Shown here: positions 43,774 through 52,528 of the stretch, in pieces
How the letters are laid out: the number at the start of each line of letters is the position of its first letter
Position numbering within the stretch: the first letter of the stretch is position 1
DNA from: Elusimicrobiaceae bacterium
GTDB lineage: Bacteria > Elusimicrobiota > Elusimicrobia > Elusimicrobiales > Elusimicrobiaceae
NCBI GenBank assembly: GCA_017525025.1
Contig: JAFXUJ010000007.1
Location: 310,001 to 374,000, forward strand
Reading direction: 5' to 3'
Length of the DNA: 64,000 nt
Notes under the pieces: generated by a model
Databases searched by the model: none
Told to the model about the DNA's origin: nothing
The model's input: the letters and a program-made list of their open reading frames with translations, nothing else
Position numbers and translations under genes: made by a program

Positions 43774-43805
43774 AAAACCGCGCATTTTAAAAGTGCGCGG
43801 TTTTT
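43774..43805 (+). terminator. Terminator after the surface-repeat gene
   Basis: AAACCGCGCA, 9-nt loop, TGCGCGGTTTTTG. Confidence 0.75.
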
Positions 43806-43812
43806 GTTTTTA

Positions 43813-43821
43813 TGATATAAT
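43813..43821 (+). promoter_or_regulatory. Extended -10 box of rpsB-tsf
   Basis: TGA-TATAAT about 130 nt before the rpsB ATG. No good -35. Confidence 0.45.
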
Positions 43822-43827
43822 AATATA

Positions 43828-43951
43828 AGGTGAAATTGAGCGGAAGGCCGCCAACAGTTGTAAATCAAAGGCCGTTCCGACGTCACCCAAGGTGAACGCC
43901 ACCGAGGTATCCTCTACCTTAATTTAGGCGCGCACCACAGGAGAATAAATA
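43828..43951 (+). promoter_or_regulatory. rpsB 5' leader, possible autoregulatory element
   Basis: A leader of about 124 nt between the -10 and the rpsB start with several short hairpins (GCGG/CCGC near 43850; CACCC/GGGTG-like near 43887; AGGTA/TACCT near 43905-43918) and no open frame. S2 leaders in other bacteria bind S2, but I cannot show that this is one. Confidence 0.3.
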
Positions 43952-44983
43952 ATGAGTAACGTATCAATGAAAGCCATGTTGGAAGCTGGCGTGCATTTTG
44001 GTCACCAAACTTCCCGCTGGAACCCGAAAATGGGCCGGTTTATCTTTGGAGAAAGAAACGGCGTCCATATCTTAGACTTACAAAAAACCGCTAAAGAACT
44101 TAAAAAAGCCTGCGCTTTCGTAAAAGAAGAAAGCAAAAAAGGTGCTAAATTTTTGTTCGTCGGTACTAAAAAACAAGCTCAAGAAGCTATCCAAACCGAA
44201 GCCGCCCGCTGCGGTGCTTATTGCATCCACGAAAAATGGCTCGGTGGAACGTTAACCAACTTTCAAACCGTTAAGAAATCGGTAGAACGCTTGAACGAAT
44301 TGGAAAGATGGGAATCTTCCGGTGTATTCAAAGCCATTTCTAAAAAAGAAGCCAGCCGCTTAACCAAAGAAATGTTGCGCTTGCAAAAACTACTCGGCGG
44401 AATCCGCGATATGAAGGTACTGCCCGATGTGGTTTTTGTGATTGACCCGGTTGATACCGCCGGTGCCGTACGTGAATCTTACACGTTGGGTATCCCGGTA
44501 GTAGCCGTGTGCGATACCAATGCGGATCCGGATTTAATCAGCGTACCCGTTCCCGGGAATGATGATGCCGCGCGTTCTATTAAATTGTTCTGCGCTGCCA
44601 TGGCCGATTCTATCTTGGAAGGTCGCGCCGAAGCAGAAGCCGCCAAAAACCCGGCTGAAACCCCGGCGACCGAAAACCCGGTAATGGCCCAAGCTTTTGA
44701 AAGCGCGATGTTAGCCGCTGAAAAAGAAGAAGCTACCGCCGAAGAAACCAAAGAAGAAGCCCCGGTACAAGTTGCCGAAGAAGAAGTAAAAGTGGAAGCA
44801 GCTAAAGAAGAAAAGGCCACGGAAGAAGATAAATCGAAAGCCAAAAAAACAACTGCTAAAAAGACCACAACTGCTAAAAAAACAACGGCCGCCAAAAAAA
44901 CGACCGCTGCCAAAAAAACGACGGCCACTAAAAAGACCGCTACCAAAAAAGCAGAAAAAGAAACTGTGGCAGAAGCCAAATAA
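43952..44983 (+). CDS. rpsB: Ribosomal protein uS2 with a long Lys/Ala/Thr tail
   Basis: 343 residues, against about 240-260 usual. Residues 1-240 are a normal uS2: [42 protein letters not shown] and [11 protein letters not shown]. The last ~100 are Glu/Ala-rich then a repeated KKTTAAKK-type stretch (about 298-335) resembling histone H1-like tails. The same kind of sequence opens IF2 in this window. AGGAG precedes the ATG. Followed by tsf. Confidence 0.95.
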   Translation: MSNVSMKAMLEAGVHFGHQTSRWNPKMGRFIFGERNGVHILDLQKTAKELKKACAFVKEESKKGAKFLFVGTKKQAQEAIQTEAARCGAYCIHEKWLGGTLTNFQTVKKSVERLNELERWESSGVFKAISKKEASRLTKEMLRLQKLLGGIRDMKVLPDVVFVIDPVDTAGAVRESYTLGIPVVAVCDTNADPDLISVPVPGNDDAARSIKLFCAAMADSILEGRAEAEAAKNPAETPATENPVMAQAFESAMLAAEKEEATAEETKEEAPVQVAEEEVKVEAAKEEKATEEDKSKAKKTTAKKTTTAKKTTAAKKTTAAKKTTATKKTATKKAEKETVAEAK

Positions 44984-45050
44984 TTTCGCTTCTACGGAAA
45001 GTTCCCCCTGTGGGAACTTTCCGACAGATTCTATAATTTAGGAGAAACAC

Positions 45051-45872
45051 ATGTCTTTAATGGACGATATTAAAAATTTAAGAGAAAAAACCGGCGCCGG
45101 CATGATGGACTGCAAAAAAGCCCTTATGGAGTGCAATAACGATATGGAACAAGCCGTCGTTTACTTGCGCAAGAAAGGTTTAGCCGCTATGGCTAAACGG
45201 GCCGACCGCGATACCAAAGAAGGCCGCGTCAGCGTGAAAACCGACGGTAAAAATATTGCAATGGCATACCTCGGTTGTGAAACGGACTTCGTAGCTAAGA
45301 CCGATGATTTTATTAAACTGGCCGATGAACTGGCCGATTATGTACTCAAACACCCGGGTGTGGACTACATGACCGACGAATATATCAAAGGCCAAATCAC
45401 CGAACGTGCGCCGAAATTCGGCGAAAATACCGCTTTGAAAGGCGCCTATAACTGGGCTCCGGCCGAAGGTTCCGTAATGGCTTATTATGTCCACTCGGAT
45501 AATAAAAAAGCTTCCATTTTGGAACTCGCTATCAAAGGTAACTGCGATAAAAACGCCGCGACCGAAATTGCCCGCGGCTTAGCTATGCACACCGTCGGTA
45601 TGCAAAGCGGTTGGGTAGATGCCAAAGATATTCCGCAAGAAGTCATTGATCGCGAACTGGACATTTACCGCACCCAAGCACAAAACGAAGGCAAACCTGC
45701 CGCCGCCATTGAAAAAATGCTCCCCGGCAAGGTTAAAAAGTTCGCCAAGGATAACTGCCTTTTGGAACAACCCACGATTAAAGATAACAAAAAGACCGTG
45801 GCAGATTACTTAAAAGAAGAATCCAAAAAATTAGGTTGCGAACTGAGCGTTGTGCGTTTTGTACGCTTCTAA
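45051..45872 (+). CDS. tsf: Elongation factor Ts
   Basis: Nucleotide exchange factor for EF-Tu. Opening LREKTGAGMMDCKKALMECNND (TDVxDF-type core contact ETDFVAKTDDF near residue 78) and a C-terminal dimerisation part ending VVRFVRF. 273 residues. 67 nt behind rpsB, with AGGAG 9 nt from ATG. Confidence 0.97.
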   Translation: MSLMDDIKNLREKTGAGMMDCKKALMECNNDMEQAVVYLRKKGLAAMAKRADRDTKEGRVSVKTDGKNIAMAYLGCETDFVAKTDDFIKLADELADYVLKHPGVDYMTDEYIKGQITERAPKFGENTALKGAYNWAPAEGSVMAYYVHSDNKKASILELAIKGNCDKNAATEIARGLAMHTVGMQSGWVDAKDIPQEVIDRELDIYRTQAQNEGKPAAAIEKMLPGKVKKFAKDNCLLEQPTIKDNKKTVADYLKEESKKLGCELSVVRFVRF

Positions 45873-45875
45873 TTT

Positions 45876-45904
45876 AAAGCCCCTCAAACGAGGGGCTTTT
45901 TTTT
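45876..45904 (+). terminator. Terminator after tsf
   Basis: AAAGCCCCTC, AAAC loop, GAGGGGCTTTTTTTT. Confidence 0.85.
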
Positions 45905-45950
45905 AAGTCTGTTTTTTGAAAGCGGATTTAAGAAAAAGTCACTCATTTTG

Positions 45951-45959
45951 TGCTAGAAT
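45951..45959 (+). promoter_or_regulatory. Extended -10 box of pyrH
   Basis: TGC-TAGAAT, giving a leader of about 21 nt that holds AGGAG before the ATG at 45987. Confidence 0.45.
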
Positions 45960-45986
45960 AATAAAAACCGATAACAGGAGACTATT

Positions 45987-46715
45987 ATGAAACTCGTCAG
46001 CCAAGAACCCCAGAAAAAACGCGTTTTACTTAAACTTTCCGGCGAAGCATTAAGCACCGAAGGCCACCGCGGCATTGATCCGCAAGCCTTAAAAGCAATT
46101 GCCGTGGAAATTGCCGAGGCTTACCAAAAAAGCAATTGCGAACTATCCATTGTTATCGGCGGCGGAAACATTTGGCGCGGTGTGCGCGACGGCGGAGGCG
46201 TAATTGACCGCGTTAATTCGGACAATATGGGTATGCTAGCTACCGTCATTAACGCAATTGCCTTGCAATCGGCCATTGAAGATGCCGGTGTGCCAACCCG
46301 CGTTTTAACCTCTATTAACATTTACCAACTTACCGAACCCTTTGTGCGCCGCAAAGCTGTGCGCCATTTACAAAAAGGCCGCGTGGTCATTTTTGCGGGC
46401 GGCACAGGTAACCCGTTCTTTACAACGGATAGCGCGGCTGCCTTGCGCGCGTCCGAGATTAACGCCGACGTACTTTTAAAAGCCACGCAAGTGGACGGCG
46501 TGTACGATTGCGACCCAAAAAAGAATCCCAACGCCAAACTGATCTCCCGCATTACGTATGCCGAAGCCATTGAAAAACGCTTGCAGTTTATGGATACGGC
46601 CGCACTTGCCTTGTGCATGGAAAAACAACTGCCCATCCAAGTATTTAACTTGCACAAAAAAGGCAATATACAAAAAGCACTCTGCGGTGAAGAAATCGGC
46701 ACCGTGATTTATTAA
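45987..46715 (+). CDS. pyrH: UMP kinase
   Basis: Bacterial hexameric UMP kinase of the amino-acid kinase fold: LLKLSGEAL near residue 15, IVIGGGNIWRG near 52, VRRKAVRHLQKGRVVIFAGGTGNPFFTTDSAA near 122, and ATQVDGVYDCDP. 242 residues with a short N-terminal extension. Start 45987 behind AGGAG. Confidence 0.97.
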   Translation: MKLVSQEPQKKRVLLKLSGEALSTEGHRGIDPQALKAIAVEIAEAYQKSNCELSIVIGGGNIWRGVRDGGGVIDRVNSDNMGMLATVINAIALQSAIEDAGVPTRVLTSINIYQLTEPFVRRKAVRHLQKGRVVIFAGGTGNPFFTTDSAAALRASEINADVLLKATQVDGVYDCDPKKNPNAKLISRITYAEAIEKRLQFMDTAALALCMEKQLPIQVFNLHKKGNIQKALCGEEIGTVIY

Positions 46716-46724
46716 GGGCTTTTT

Positions 46725-47273
46725 ATGAATACCGAACCTCTTGCTTTTTATACCAGTAAAAAGAAACTTATCAAATTCTTTTTTCTCAGCTTGCTATTTG
46801 TATTAGGAGGTTGGGTACTTGTGAGTTTTGTACCGGAAAAGAAATTATGGGGCTGGGCAAGTATCATCTTTTTTGGATTTTGCGGTATGGTGATTTTATA
46901 TCTATTGTGCCAAAAATCTAAAAAAATGCTTGAAATCGTCGCCGACGGGATACGTGTATTTAATTATTCGTTATTGCATTACGAGCCAAACAGTTGTATC
47001 TATATTCCTTGGTACGAAATTATTGAAACGAGTATTTGGGTACAAGAGGTCCAGCGTGCAAAATTGCCCTGGGCTATGCTGCGTATTCGTTCCGAAGAAA
47101 ACCTGCTCAACCAACAAATGGATGAAGGGGCCAGAAGGCAACTTCGTCGGGGCCTGATTCGTCCCAATGAATTTATGTTAAGCGTTACCAGTTTATCGGA
47201 TATTTCTCCCGAAGAACTTAAAGAGATAATTGATGACAGATTACAGCAATACCGTGAGCAACACCCGCAATAA
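46725..47273 (+). CDS. STM3941-like membrane protein
   Basis: 182 residues. Two N-terminal membrane segments (about 16-34 and 43-62) and a soluble part (about 67-182) that reads like a PH-like beta domain (LEIVADGIRVFN...IPWYEIIETSIW...LRIRSEENLL) with a C-terminal helix. The N-terminal SKKKLIKFFF, FVLGG and FFGFCG pattern matches STM3941-family proteins, of unknown function. Starts 9 nt after pyrH; AAGGG precedes. Confidence 0.65.
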   Translation: MNTEPLAFYTSKKKLIKFFFLSLLFVLGGWVLVSFVPEKKLWGWASIIFFGFCGMVILYLLCQKSKKMLEIVADGIRVFNYSLLHYEPNSCIYIPWYEIIETSIWVQEVQRAKLPWAMLRIRSEENLLNQQMDEGARRQLRRGLIRPNEFMLSVTSLSDISPEELKEIIDDRLQQYREQHPQ

Positions 47274-47274
47274 T

Positions 47275-47283
47275 TGCTATAAT
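47275..47283 (+). promoter_or_regulatory. Extended -10 box before frr
   Basis: TGC-TATAAT overlapping the stop region of the upstream gene; leader of about 22 nt includes GAGGAA before the ATG at 47311. Confidence 0.45.
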
Positions 47284-47310
47284 AAATTAACCTTATTTTG
47301 TGAGGAACGT

Positions 47311-47874
47311 ATGGAAGAAATTACCGCTTTACTAAGCAAAACCAAAACCGACATGGCCGAACACGTCGCCCGTTTGGAGCGCGACTTGGCCACCATCCGC
47401 ACCGGCCGCGCCAGCGCAGGATTATTGGAAAATATCCGTGTAGATTATTACGGCACGCCTACGCCGATTAAACAAATGGCCGTCATCAACATTTTAGATG
47501 CCAAAACCTTGGAAATCCAACCGTGGGATATCAGTTCTTTAAACGATATTGATAAAGCCCTCCAACAGGCCGACCTCGGTGCCAGCCCCGTTAATAACGG
47601 TAAAGTCATCCGCATTACATTACCTTCTATGACGGAAGAACGCCGCAAACAACTGGCTAAAAATATTTCCAAAATGAGTGAAGATTTTAAAGTGGCTGTT
47701 CGCAACGTGCGCCGCGACGTAATGGAAAAACTCAAAAAAGCGCAAAAAGCCTCCGAAATTACCGAGGATGATTTGAAACGCTATGAAAGCGACGTGCAAA
47801 AAGCAACGGATGCCAGTATTGCCCAAATTGAAGCCGTGATTTCCAAAAAAGAAGCCGAAATCATGACCATCTAA
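47311..47874 (+). CDS. frr: Ribosome recycling factor
   Basis: 187-residue L-shaped factor that splits post-termination ribosomes with EF-G. LATIRTGRASAGLLENIRVDYYGTPTPIKQMA and ISKMSEDFKVAVRNVRRD are typical. I use the ATG at 47311 (GAGGAA 5 nt upstream); the frame runs upstream without homology. Follows pyrH as usual, with one membrane-protein gene between. Confidence 0.97.
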   Translation: MEEITALLSKTKTDMAEHVARLERDLATIRTGRASAGLLENIRVDYYGTPTPIKQMAVINILDAKTLEIQPWDISSLNDIDKALQQADLGASPVNNGKVIRITLPSMTEERRKQLAKNISKMSEDFKVAVRNVRRDVMEKLKKAQKASEITEDDLKRYESDVQKATDASIAQIEAVISKKEAEIMTI

Positions 47875-47897
47875 TCGGGTTTGCAAGTATTTGAAAA

Positions 47898-47929
47898 ATA
47901 GAGTCCCCCAAACGGGGACTCTATTTTTA
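47898..47929 (+). terminator. Terminator after frr
   Basis: ATAGAGTCCCC, CAAA loop, GGGGACTCTATTTTT. Confidence 0.8.
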
Positions 47930-47944
47930 CCCCTTCTAATAAAG

Positions 47945-47950
47945 TAAAAT
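47945..47950 (+). promoter_or_regulatory. -10 box TAAAAT of uppS, predicted leaderless start
   Basis: TAAAAT seven nt before the uppS ATG (47958), right behind a terminator; no Shine-Dalgarno. Confidence 0.45.
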
Positions 47951-47957
47951 AATATAT

Positions 47958-48638
47958 ATGTCTATTCCTAAGCACGTAGCAATTATCATGGATGGGAACG
48001 GCCGTTGGGCTAAAGCCCGTCGTTTGCCGCGTTTAGCCGGGCACCAAGCCGGAGCCAAAGCGGTGGAACGTACCCTCAAAGCTGCCCAAGAGGCAGGCAT
48101 TTCGTTTTTAACTTTATACGCATTCTCTACCGAGAATTGGACGCGCCCGCAAGAAGAAATCAATGGGCTGATGCAACTGTTAGAACAAACGTTGGACCGT
48201 TACGGTGAAGATGCTGCCAAAAATAATTTCCGTTTGTGGATTAGCGGGGCACGTGAACCGTTGCCACAGGCCATTTTGGGTAAAATAGACAAGGTAGTAG
48301 CGGCTACTGCCCATCATACCGGGCTGACGCTTAATTTGGCTCTAAATTACGGGGCCCGGCAGGAAATTATCCATGCCGCCAACGCGGCTCTTAATGCCGG
48401 TGAGAAATTCCTTACGGCGGATATTCTACGCCGTTACTTGTACCATCCCGATTTGCCGGATCCGGAACTCATAATCCGCACGTCCGGGGAAGAACGGCTT
48501 TCTAATTTCTTGCTTTGGCAGGCCGCATATAGCGAATTTTATTTTACTCCCGTTTTATGGCCCGATTTTACCGAAAAAGAATTTCAAGCCGCTCTTACGG
48601 CTTATGCGGCCCGTACGCGCCGCTTTGGGGGTGTGTAA
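47958..48638 (+). CDS. uppS: Undecaprenyl diphosphate synthase
   Basis: Cis-prenyltransferase making the C55 lipid carrier for the cell wall. Motifs MDGNGRWAKARRLPRLAGHQAGAKA near residue 10, LTLYAFSTENW near 57, NLALNYGARQEI and RTSGEERLSNFLLWQAAYSEF near 195. 226 residues. Start at 47958 with no ribosome binding site. Followed at one nt by alkD-like gene. Confidence 0.97.
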   Translation: MSIPKHVAIIMDGNGRWAKARRLPRLAGHQAGAKAVERTLKAAQEAGISFLTLYAFSTENWTRPQEEINGLMQLLEQTLDRYGEDAAKNNFRLWISGAREPLPQAILGKIDKVVAATAHHTGLTLNLALNYGARQEIIHAANAALNAGEKFLTADILRRYLYHPDLPDPELIIRTSGEERLSNFLLWQAAYSEFYFTPVLWPDFTEKEFQAALTAYAARTRRFGGV

Positions 48639-48639
48639 T

Positions 48640-49344
48640 ATGTCCACTGTCCGTCCGGAAGAAGTTGTGGCGCAGATTAAACGTTATTCTTCGGCCCGTT
48701 TTAAAAAACAAATGCAAGAACGTTTTGGTATTAATACGGACTTAGCTTTGGGAACTCCTGTTACCCAATTGCGTAAACTCGTAAAAAATTTGCCCCGCCC
48801 CGACCAAGAATTAGCCGAATCTCTTTGGCAAACCGGTATCCATGAAGCACGTATTTTGGCTTCTATGGTGGCCGATCCGGCGCAGATGACGCGCGAAAAA
48901 TTAGATACGTGGGTAAAAGATTTAAATTCATGGGATATTTGCGATTTATGCAGTGCCAATCTCTTTGCCAAAGTAAAAAAACCATTAAAATTAGCCGAGC
49001 GTTGGATAAAAAAAGAAGACGAATTTATCCGCCGGGCCGGGTTTGCCACCTTATGTGCGCTATCTTTGCCACGTGCCAAAACCAAAGATGAAGATCTTTG
49101 CCTCTTTTTACCTTTAATCAAAATTCACGCGTCCGATCCGCGCCCCATGGTACATAAGGCCGTCAATTGGGCATTACGTAATATAGGCAAAAAAAATCCG
49201 CGCCTTACCCCCCACGCCATTGCCTGTGCTAAAGATATTTTGGACCTTTACTCGGATAATAGAGTCGCCCGTTGGGTAGCTAATAATGCCCTGTGGGAAC
49301 TAAACAGCCCCAAAATCAAAGCCCTGATTGCTACGCGCAAATAA
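48640..49344 (+). CDS. AlkD-like DNA alkylation repair glycosylase
   Basis: 234-residue HEAT-like helical protein of the DNA alkylation repair (AlkD/AlkC) family. SWDICDLCSANLF near residue 92 and PMVHKAVNWALRNIGKKNP near 168 match the signature Trp/Asp and Trp positions of AlkD, which excises alkylated bases. Start at the ATG 48640, one nt after the uppS stop. Odd company in a lipid/isoprenoid operon. Confidence 0.85.
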   Translation: MSTVRPEEVVAQIKRYSSARFKKQMQERFGINTDLALGTPVTQLRKLVKNLPRPDQELAESLWQTGIHEARILASMVADPAQMTREKLDTWVKDLNSWDICDLCSANLFAKVKKPLKLAERWIKKEDEFIRRAGFATLCALSLPRAKTKDEDLCLFLPLIKIHASDPRPMVHKAVNWALRNIGKKNPRLTPHAIACAKDILDLYSDNRVARWVANNALWELNSPKIKALIATRK

Positions 49345-49374
49345 CCCTTCTTGCGCGCGCGTACGGAAAATTTA

Positions 49375-49380
49375 TAGAAT
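49375..49380 (+). promoter_or_regulatory. -10 box TAGAAT of cdsA, predicted leaderless start
   Basis: TAGAAT six nt before the ATG at 49387; no Shine-Dalgarno. Confidence 0.45.
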
Positions 49381-49386
49381 AGAAAT

Positions 49387-50202
49387 ATGCTATTACCTAG
49401 AATTTTAACGGCCGTTATCGGCTTACCTGTTGTATTGGCTGCCATCCACTTTGGTGGCATCGTTTACATGGTTTTTGTAGGCTGTGTAATCTTGCTTTGT
49501 TTATATGAATATAGCTTAGTGCTAACGTCGGGCCGGAGACCCGTTCATACCCCCAGTCTGTTATTTTTTGGCTTAATTATGGCGGTGGTGGCGGTTTTAG
49601 GGCGGACCTCACTTATTACGGATCTACCGGATAATTTATATCCTTTTTCCATCAGTGTGGTGATTTGTGGAGTGCTTTTTGTGGAAGTATTAACCCCCAA
49701 ACGCTCCTGGGAGCGGGTGTGTAATACTTTTACCGGGATTTTTATGATTCCGTGGGCACTTGTACACCTGATTAACTTGCGCGATATTCCCCAATATGGC
49801 GAATACTTAACCCTTTTTATGATGGTTACGATTTGGGTATCTGATTCCGGCGCGTATTTTTCAGGGCGGTTCTTTGGGCGTCACAAATTAAATCCCGAAG
49901 TCAGCCCTAAAAAAACATGGGAAGGAGCTATCGGCGGTACCCTTTTGGCAGTTGGCGCGGCCGCTTTAATGCACCATTTATTTTTATCAACGGCTTTTTC
50001 CGTTCAAAAAGCGCTTTGGTTGGGGCTTTTGGTAGCTATTGTGGGGCAGGTGTCAGATTTGGCTGAATCCGTCTTAAAACGCTCTGCGGGCGTAAAAGAT
50101 TCTTCCAATTTACTACCCGGCCATGGTGGATTTTTAGATCGGTTTGATTCGTACCTGTTGCTAGCACCCTTATTTTACTACGTGGTATTGTACACCTTAT
50201 GA
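49387..50202 (+). CDS. cdsA: Phosphatidate cytidylyltransferase
   Basis: Polytopic enzyme making CDP-diacylglycerol. About eight membrane segments and the C-terminal signature SDLAESVLKRSAGVKDSSNLLPGHGGFLDRFDS. 271 residues. Overlaps dxr by ATGA. Starts without a ribosome site behind TAGAAT. Confidence 0.96.
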   Translation: MLLPRILTAVIGLPVVLAAIHFGGIVYMVFVGCVILLCLYEYSLVLTSGRRPVHTPSLLFFGLIMAVVAVLGRTSLITDLPDNLYPFSISVVICGVLFVEVLTPKRSWERVCNTFTGIFMIPWALVHLINLRDIPQYGEYLTLFMMVTIWVSDSGAYFSGRFFGRHKLNPEVSPKKTWEGAIGGTLLAVGAAALMHHLFLSTAFSVQKALWLGLLVAIVGQVSDLAESVLKRSAGVKDSSNLLPGHGGFLDRFDSYLLLAPLFYYVVLYTL

Positions 50203-51398
50203 AACAAATTGTTATTTTAGGTTCTACAGGTTCTATCGGTACTTCTGCCCTAGATGTTATTGCCCGTTTGGGAGAAGACTATAAAGTATTGGGCATTTCC
50301 GCCAACAATAATACAGATTTATTTTTAAAACAAATTCACGCGTTTCATCCGCGTTTTGCTGCGGTACTCAATCCGGATAGTTACGAAAAAATAAAAGACC
50401 AAATTCCGGAAGGTACTCGTCTTTTGCCGCCGGAAATTGACAGTTTGTGTTTTATGGCTTCTTTGCCTACGGCACAATTGATTGTCAACGGTGTAGTAGG
50501 GGCCGTTGGATTTCAACCCTTGGTGGCAGCTATCAAAGCGGGTAAAACCATTGCCTTAGCTAATAAAGAGCCGATGGTTATGGCGGGTAAAACTTTGATG
50601 AACGAATGTGAACGTTGGCAAGCTTCCATTTTACCGGTGGATAGTGAGCCTTCGGCCATTTTCCAATGTTTAGCCGGTATGGCAACCGCTACCAATTATG
50701 CAAAAATTTCTACTAATATTTCCCGTATCTTTCTGACCGCTTCCGGAGGGCCTTTTGCCAAACGCAAAGGTTCACTATCCACCGTTACACCGGCGGAAGC
50801 GTTAAATCATCCGCGTTGGAAAATGGGTAAAAAAATTACCGTAGATTCGGCCACGCTTATGAACAAAGGTTTTGAATCTATTGAGATTATGAATTTGTTT
50901 AACGTGCCGGAAGAAAAAGTGCAAATTGTCATTCATCCGCAATCTATCATACATTCCGCGGTAGAATTTAACGACGGAGCTATTCTGGCCCAAATGGGAG
51001 AGCCGGATATGCGCGTGCCGATACAATATGCTATTACGTATCCACAACGTTTACCCGGTCCGGTGCAAAAATTAAATTTATTTGATCTGGCAAAATTGGA
51101 ATTTTTTGAGCCGGATTTTGACCGCTTCCCTTGTCTGGAACTGGCTTTAGCGGCCAGCCGGCAAGGCGGCATTTATCCGGCTGTTTTAAGCGCGGCGGAT
51201 GAGATTGCCGTAGAAGCTTTTTTGAAAGAAGAAATTAAATTTACGGATATTTCTAAATTAGTTTACACCGTACTCAAAGCGGCTCCGCAAACCCCGGGGA
51301 ATGCCACTATTAATCAGGCACTGGAAGCCGACCGTTGGGCACGCGAAGTAGCCGCCGAGTGCTTACAAAATAAAACGTATCGCAAAGCGAGCCTTTAG
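50199..51398 (+). CDS. dxr: DXP reductoisomerase
   Basis: NADPH-dependent step of the non-mevalonate (MEP) isoprenoid pathway. VILGSTGSIGTSALDVI at the N-terminus, ANKEPMVMAGK near 124, the metal site region PVDSEPSAIFQCL near 147 and WKMGKKITVDSATLMNKGFESIE near 206. 399 residues. Overlaps cdsA by 4 nt and is followed by rseP. Confidence 0.97.
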   Translation: MKQIVILGSTGSIGTSALDVIARLGEDYKVLGISANNNTDLFLKQIHAFHPRFAAVLNPDSYEKIKDQIPEGTRLLPPEIDSLCFMASLPTAQLIVNGVVGAVGFQPLVAAIKAGKTIALANKEPMVMAGKTLMNECERWQASILPVDSEPSAIFQCLAGMATATNYAKISTNISRIFLTASGGPFAKRKGSLSTVTPAEALNHPRWKMGKKITVDSATLMNKGFESIEIMNLFNVPEEKVQIVIHPQSIIHSAVEFNDGAILAQMGEPDMRVPIQYAITYPQRLPGPVQKLNLFDLAKLEFFEPDFDRFPCLELALAASRQGGIYPAVLSAADEIAVEAFLKEEIKFTDISKLVYTVLKAAPQTPGNATINQALEADRWAREVAAECLQNKTYRKASL

Positions 51399-51406
51399 GA
51401 GAAAAT

Positions 51407-52528
51407 ATGTTACTTTCTATCATAGCCGTACTGGTTGTACTAAGTCCTATCGTAATTGTGCACGAATTTGGCCATTATTTAGCCTGCCGTCTGACGGGGA
51501 TCCGTGTAAACGAATTCTCTTTTGGTTTTGGCAAAATTTTATGGCACAAAAAAGTAGGGGATACCGATTATCAAGTCCGCGCCATTCCTTTTGGCGGTTT
51601 TGTGGAACCGGCCGGGCCGATGTTTCATCCGCAAGATGCACCCGAGCCCCCCAAACCCTATGAGTTTGCGGCCAAAAAATGGTATGCCAAATTTTTTATG
51701 GTAGTCAACGGTGCCCTTTTTAATTATCTGTTCGCCGCCGTTATTTTTAGTGCGCTTATCTATATTAAAGGCGCGCCGGAAACGGACCCGTTGCTTATCA
51801 AGGCCGAAATTGGCAGTGTAGTAAAAGGTTACCCGGCCGAACAATTATCTTTACAGGCCGGGGATATTATTACCCGGGTAAACGGACAAGCTGTTTCCAA
51901 CTGGAAGGAATTAACCGAGGCATTACAAAACCGCCAAGGGGATTTGTCCCTTACCTACCGGCGCGAAAACGAAACAAAAGAAGTATTCTTAAAAGCAAAC
52001 GATTTTAAAGCCGGTGAACCTACCACCTTAGGGATTACCGCACCATTAGAATACAAACCGGTTTCTTTATGGGAAGCCATTAAATTCGGGCCCTATCAAT
52101 GTTACTACTGGACCAAGCTCTCTTTAACTTCTTTAGGAAGCAGTTTTAAGCAAAAAAAGGCGCCCGAGTTAGCCGGCCCGATTGGTATTGTAAACATCAT
52201 CCACCAGGCCGCGCACCGTAATTGGACGGATTTTGTATTCTTAATTGCGCTTTTGTCAGTAGCGGTAGGGATGTTTAACTTGTTCCCAATTCCGATATTG
52301 GACGGCGGTTATGCCTTGGTGTATTTATGGGAAGGATTAACCAATAAATTACCTACCGAAAAAACCTTAAACGTGGCTGTAAATTGCGGGTTGTATTTGC
52401 TGATTCTTTTGGTAGTATATGCGTCGTATTCGGATATTAAGCGTATTTTCTTCCCGGTTAAAGCGCAAACCGCTATTACGGAAACAACGGAGCAACCCAC
52501 CGAGGAGGCAAACCATGTACAAGACTAG
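51407..52528 (+). CDS. rseP: RseP-type site-2 intramembrane protease
   Basis: Zinc metalloprotease in the inner membrane that cuts membrane-bound regulators after a first cleavage. HEFGH (zinc ligands) near residue 20, one PDZ domain (about 125-200) and the LDG motif NLFPIPILDGG near 300. 373 residues, one PDZ where E. coli RseP has two. No anti-sigma factor gene is nearby. AGGAG precedes the ATG. Confidence 0.94.
   Translation: MLLSIIAVLVVLSPIVIVHEFGHYLACRLTGIRVNEFSFGFGKILWHKKVGDTDYQVRAIPFGGFVEPAGPMFHPQDAPEPPKPYEFAAKKWYAKFFMVVNGALFNYLFAAVIFSALIYIKGAPETDPLLIKAEIGSVVKGYPAEQLSLQAGDIITRVNGQAVSNWKELTEALQNRQGDLSLTYRRENETKEVFLKANDFKAGEPTTLGITAPLEYKPVSLWEAIKFGPYQCYYWTKLSLTSLGSSFKQKKAPELAGPIGIVNIIHQAAHRNWTDFVFLIALLSVAVGMFNLFPIPILDGGYALVYLWEGLTNKLPTEKTLNVAVNCGLYLLILLVVYASYSDIKRIFFPVKAQTAITETTEQPTEEANHVQD

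Noticed and set aside
44479-44979. 166-codon minus-strand frame (Val/Phe/Ala-rich)
   Set aside because: Complement of the Lys/Ala/Thr-rich S2 tail; composition is forced by the coding strand.
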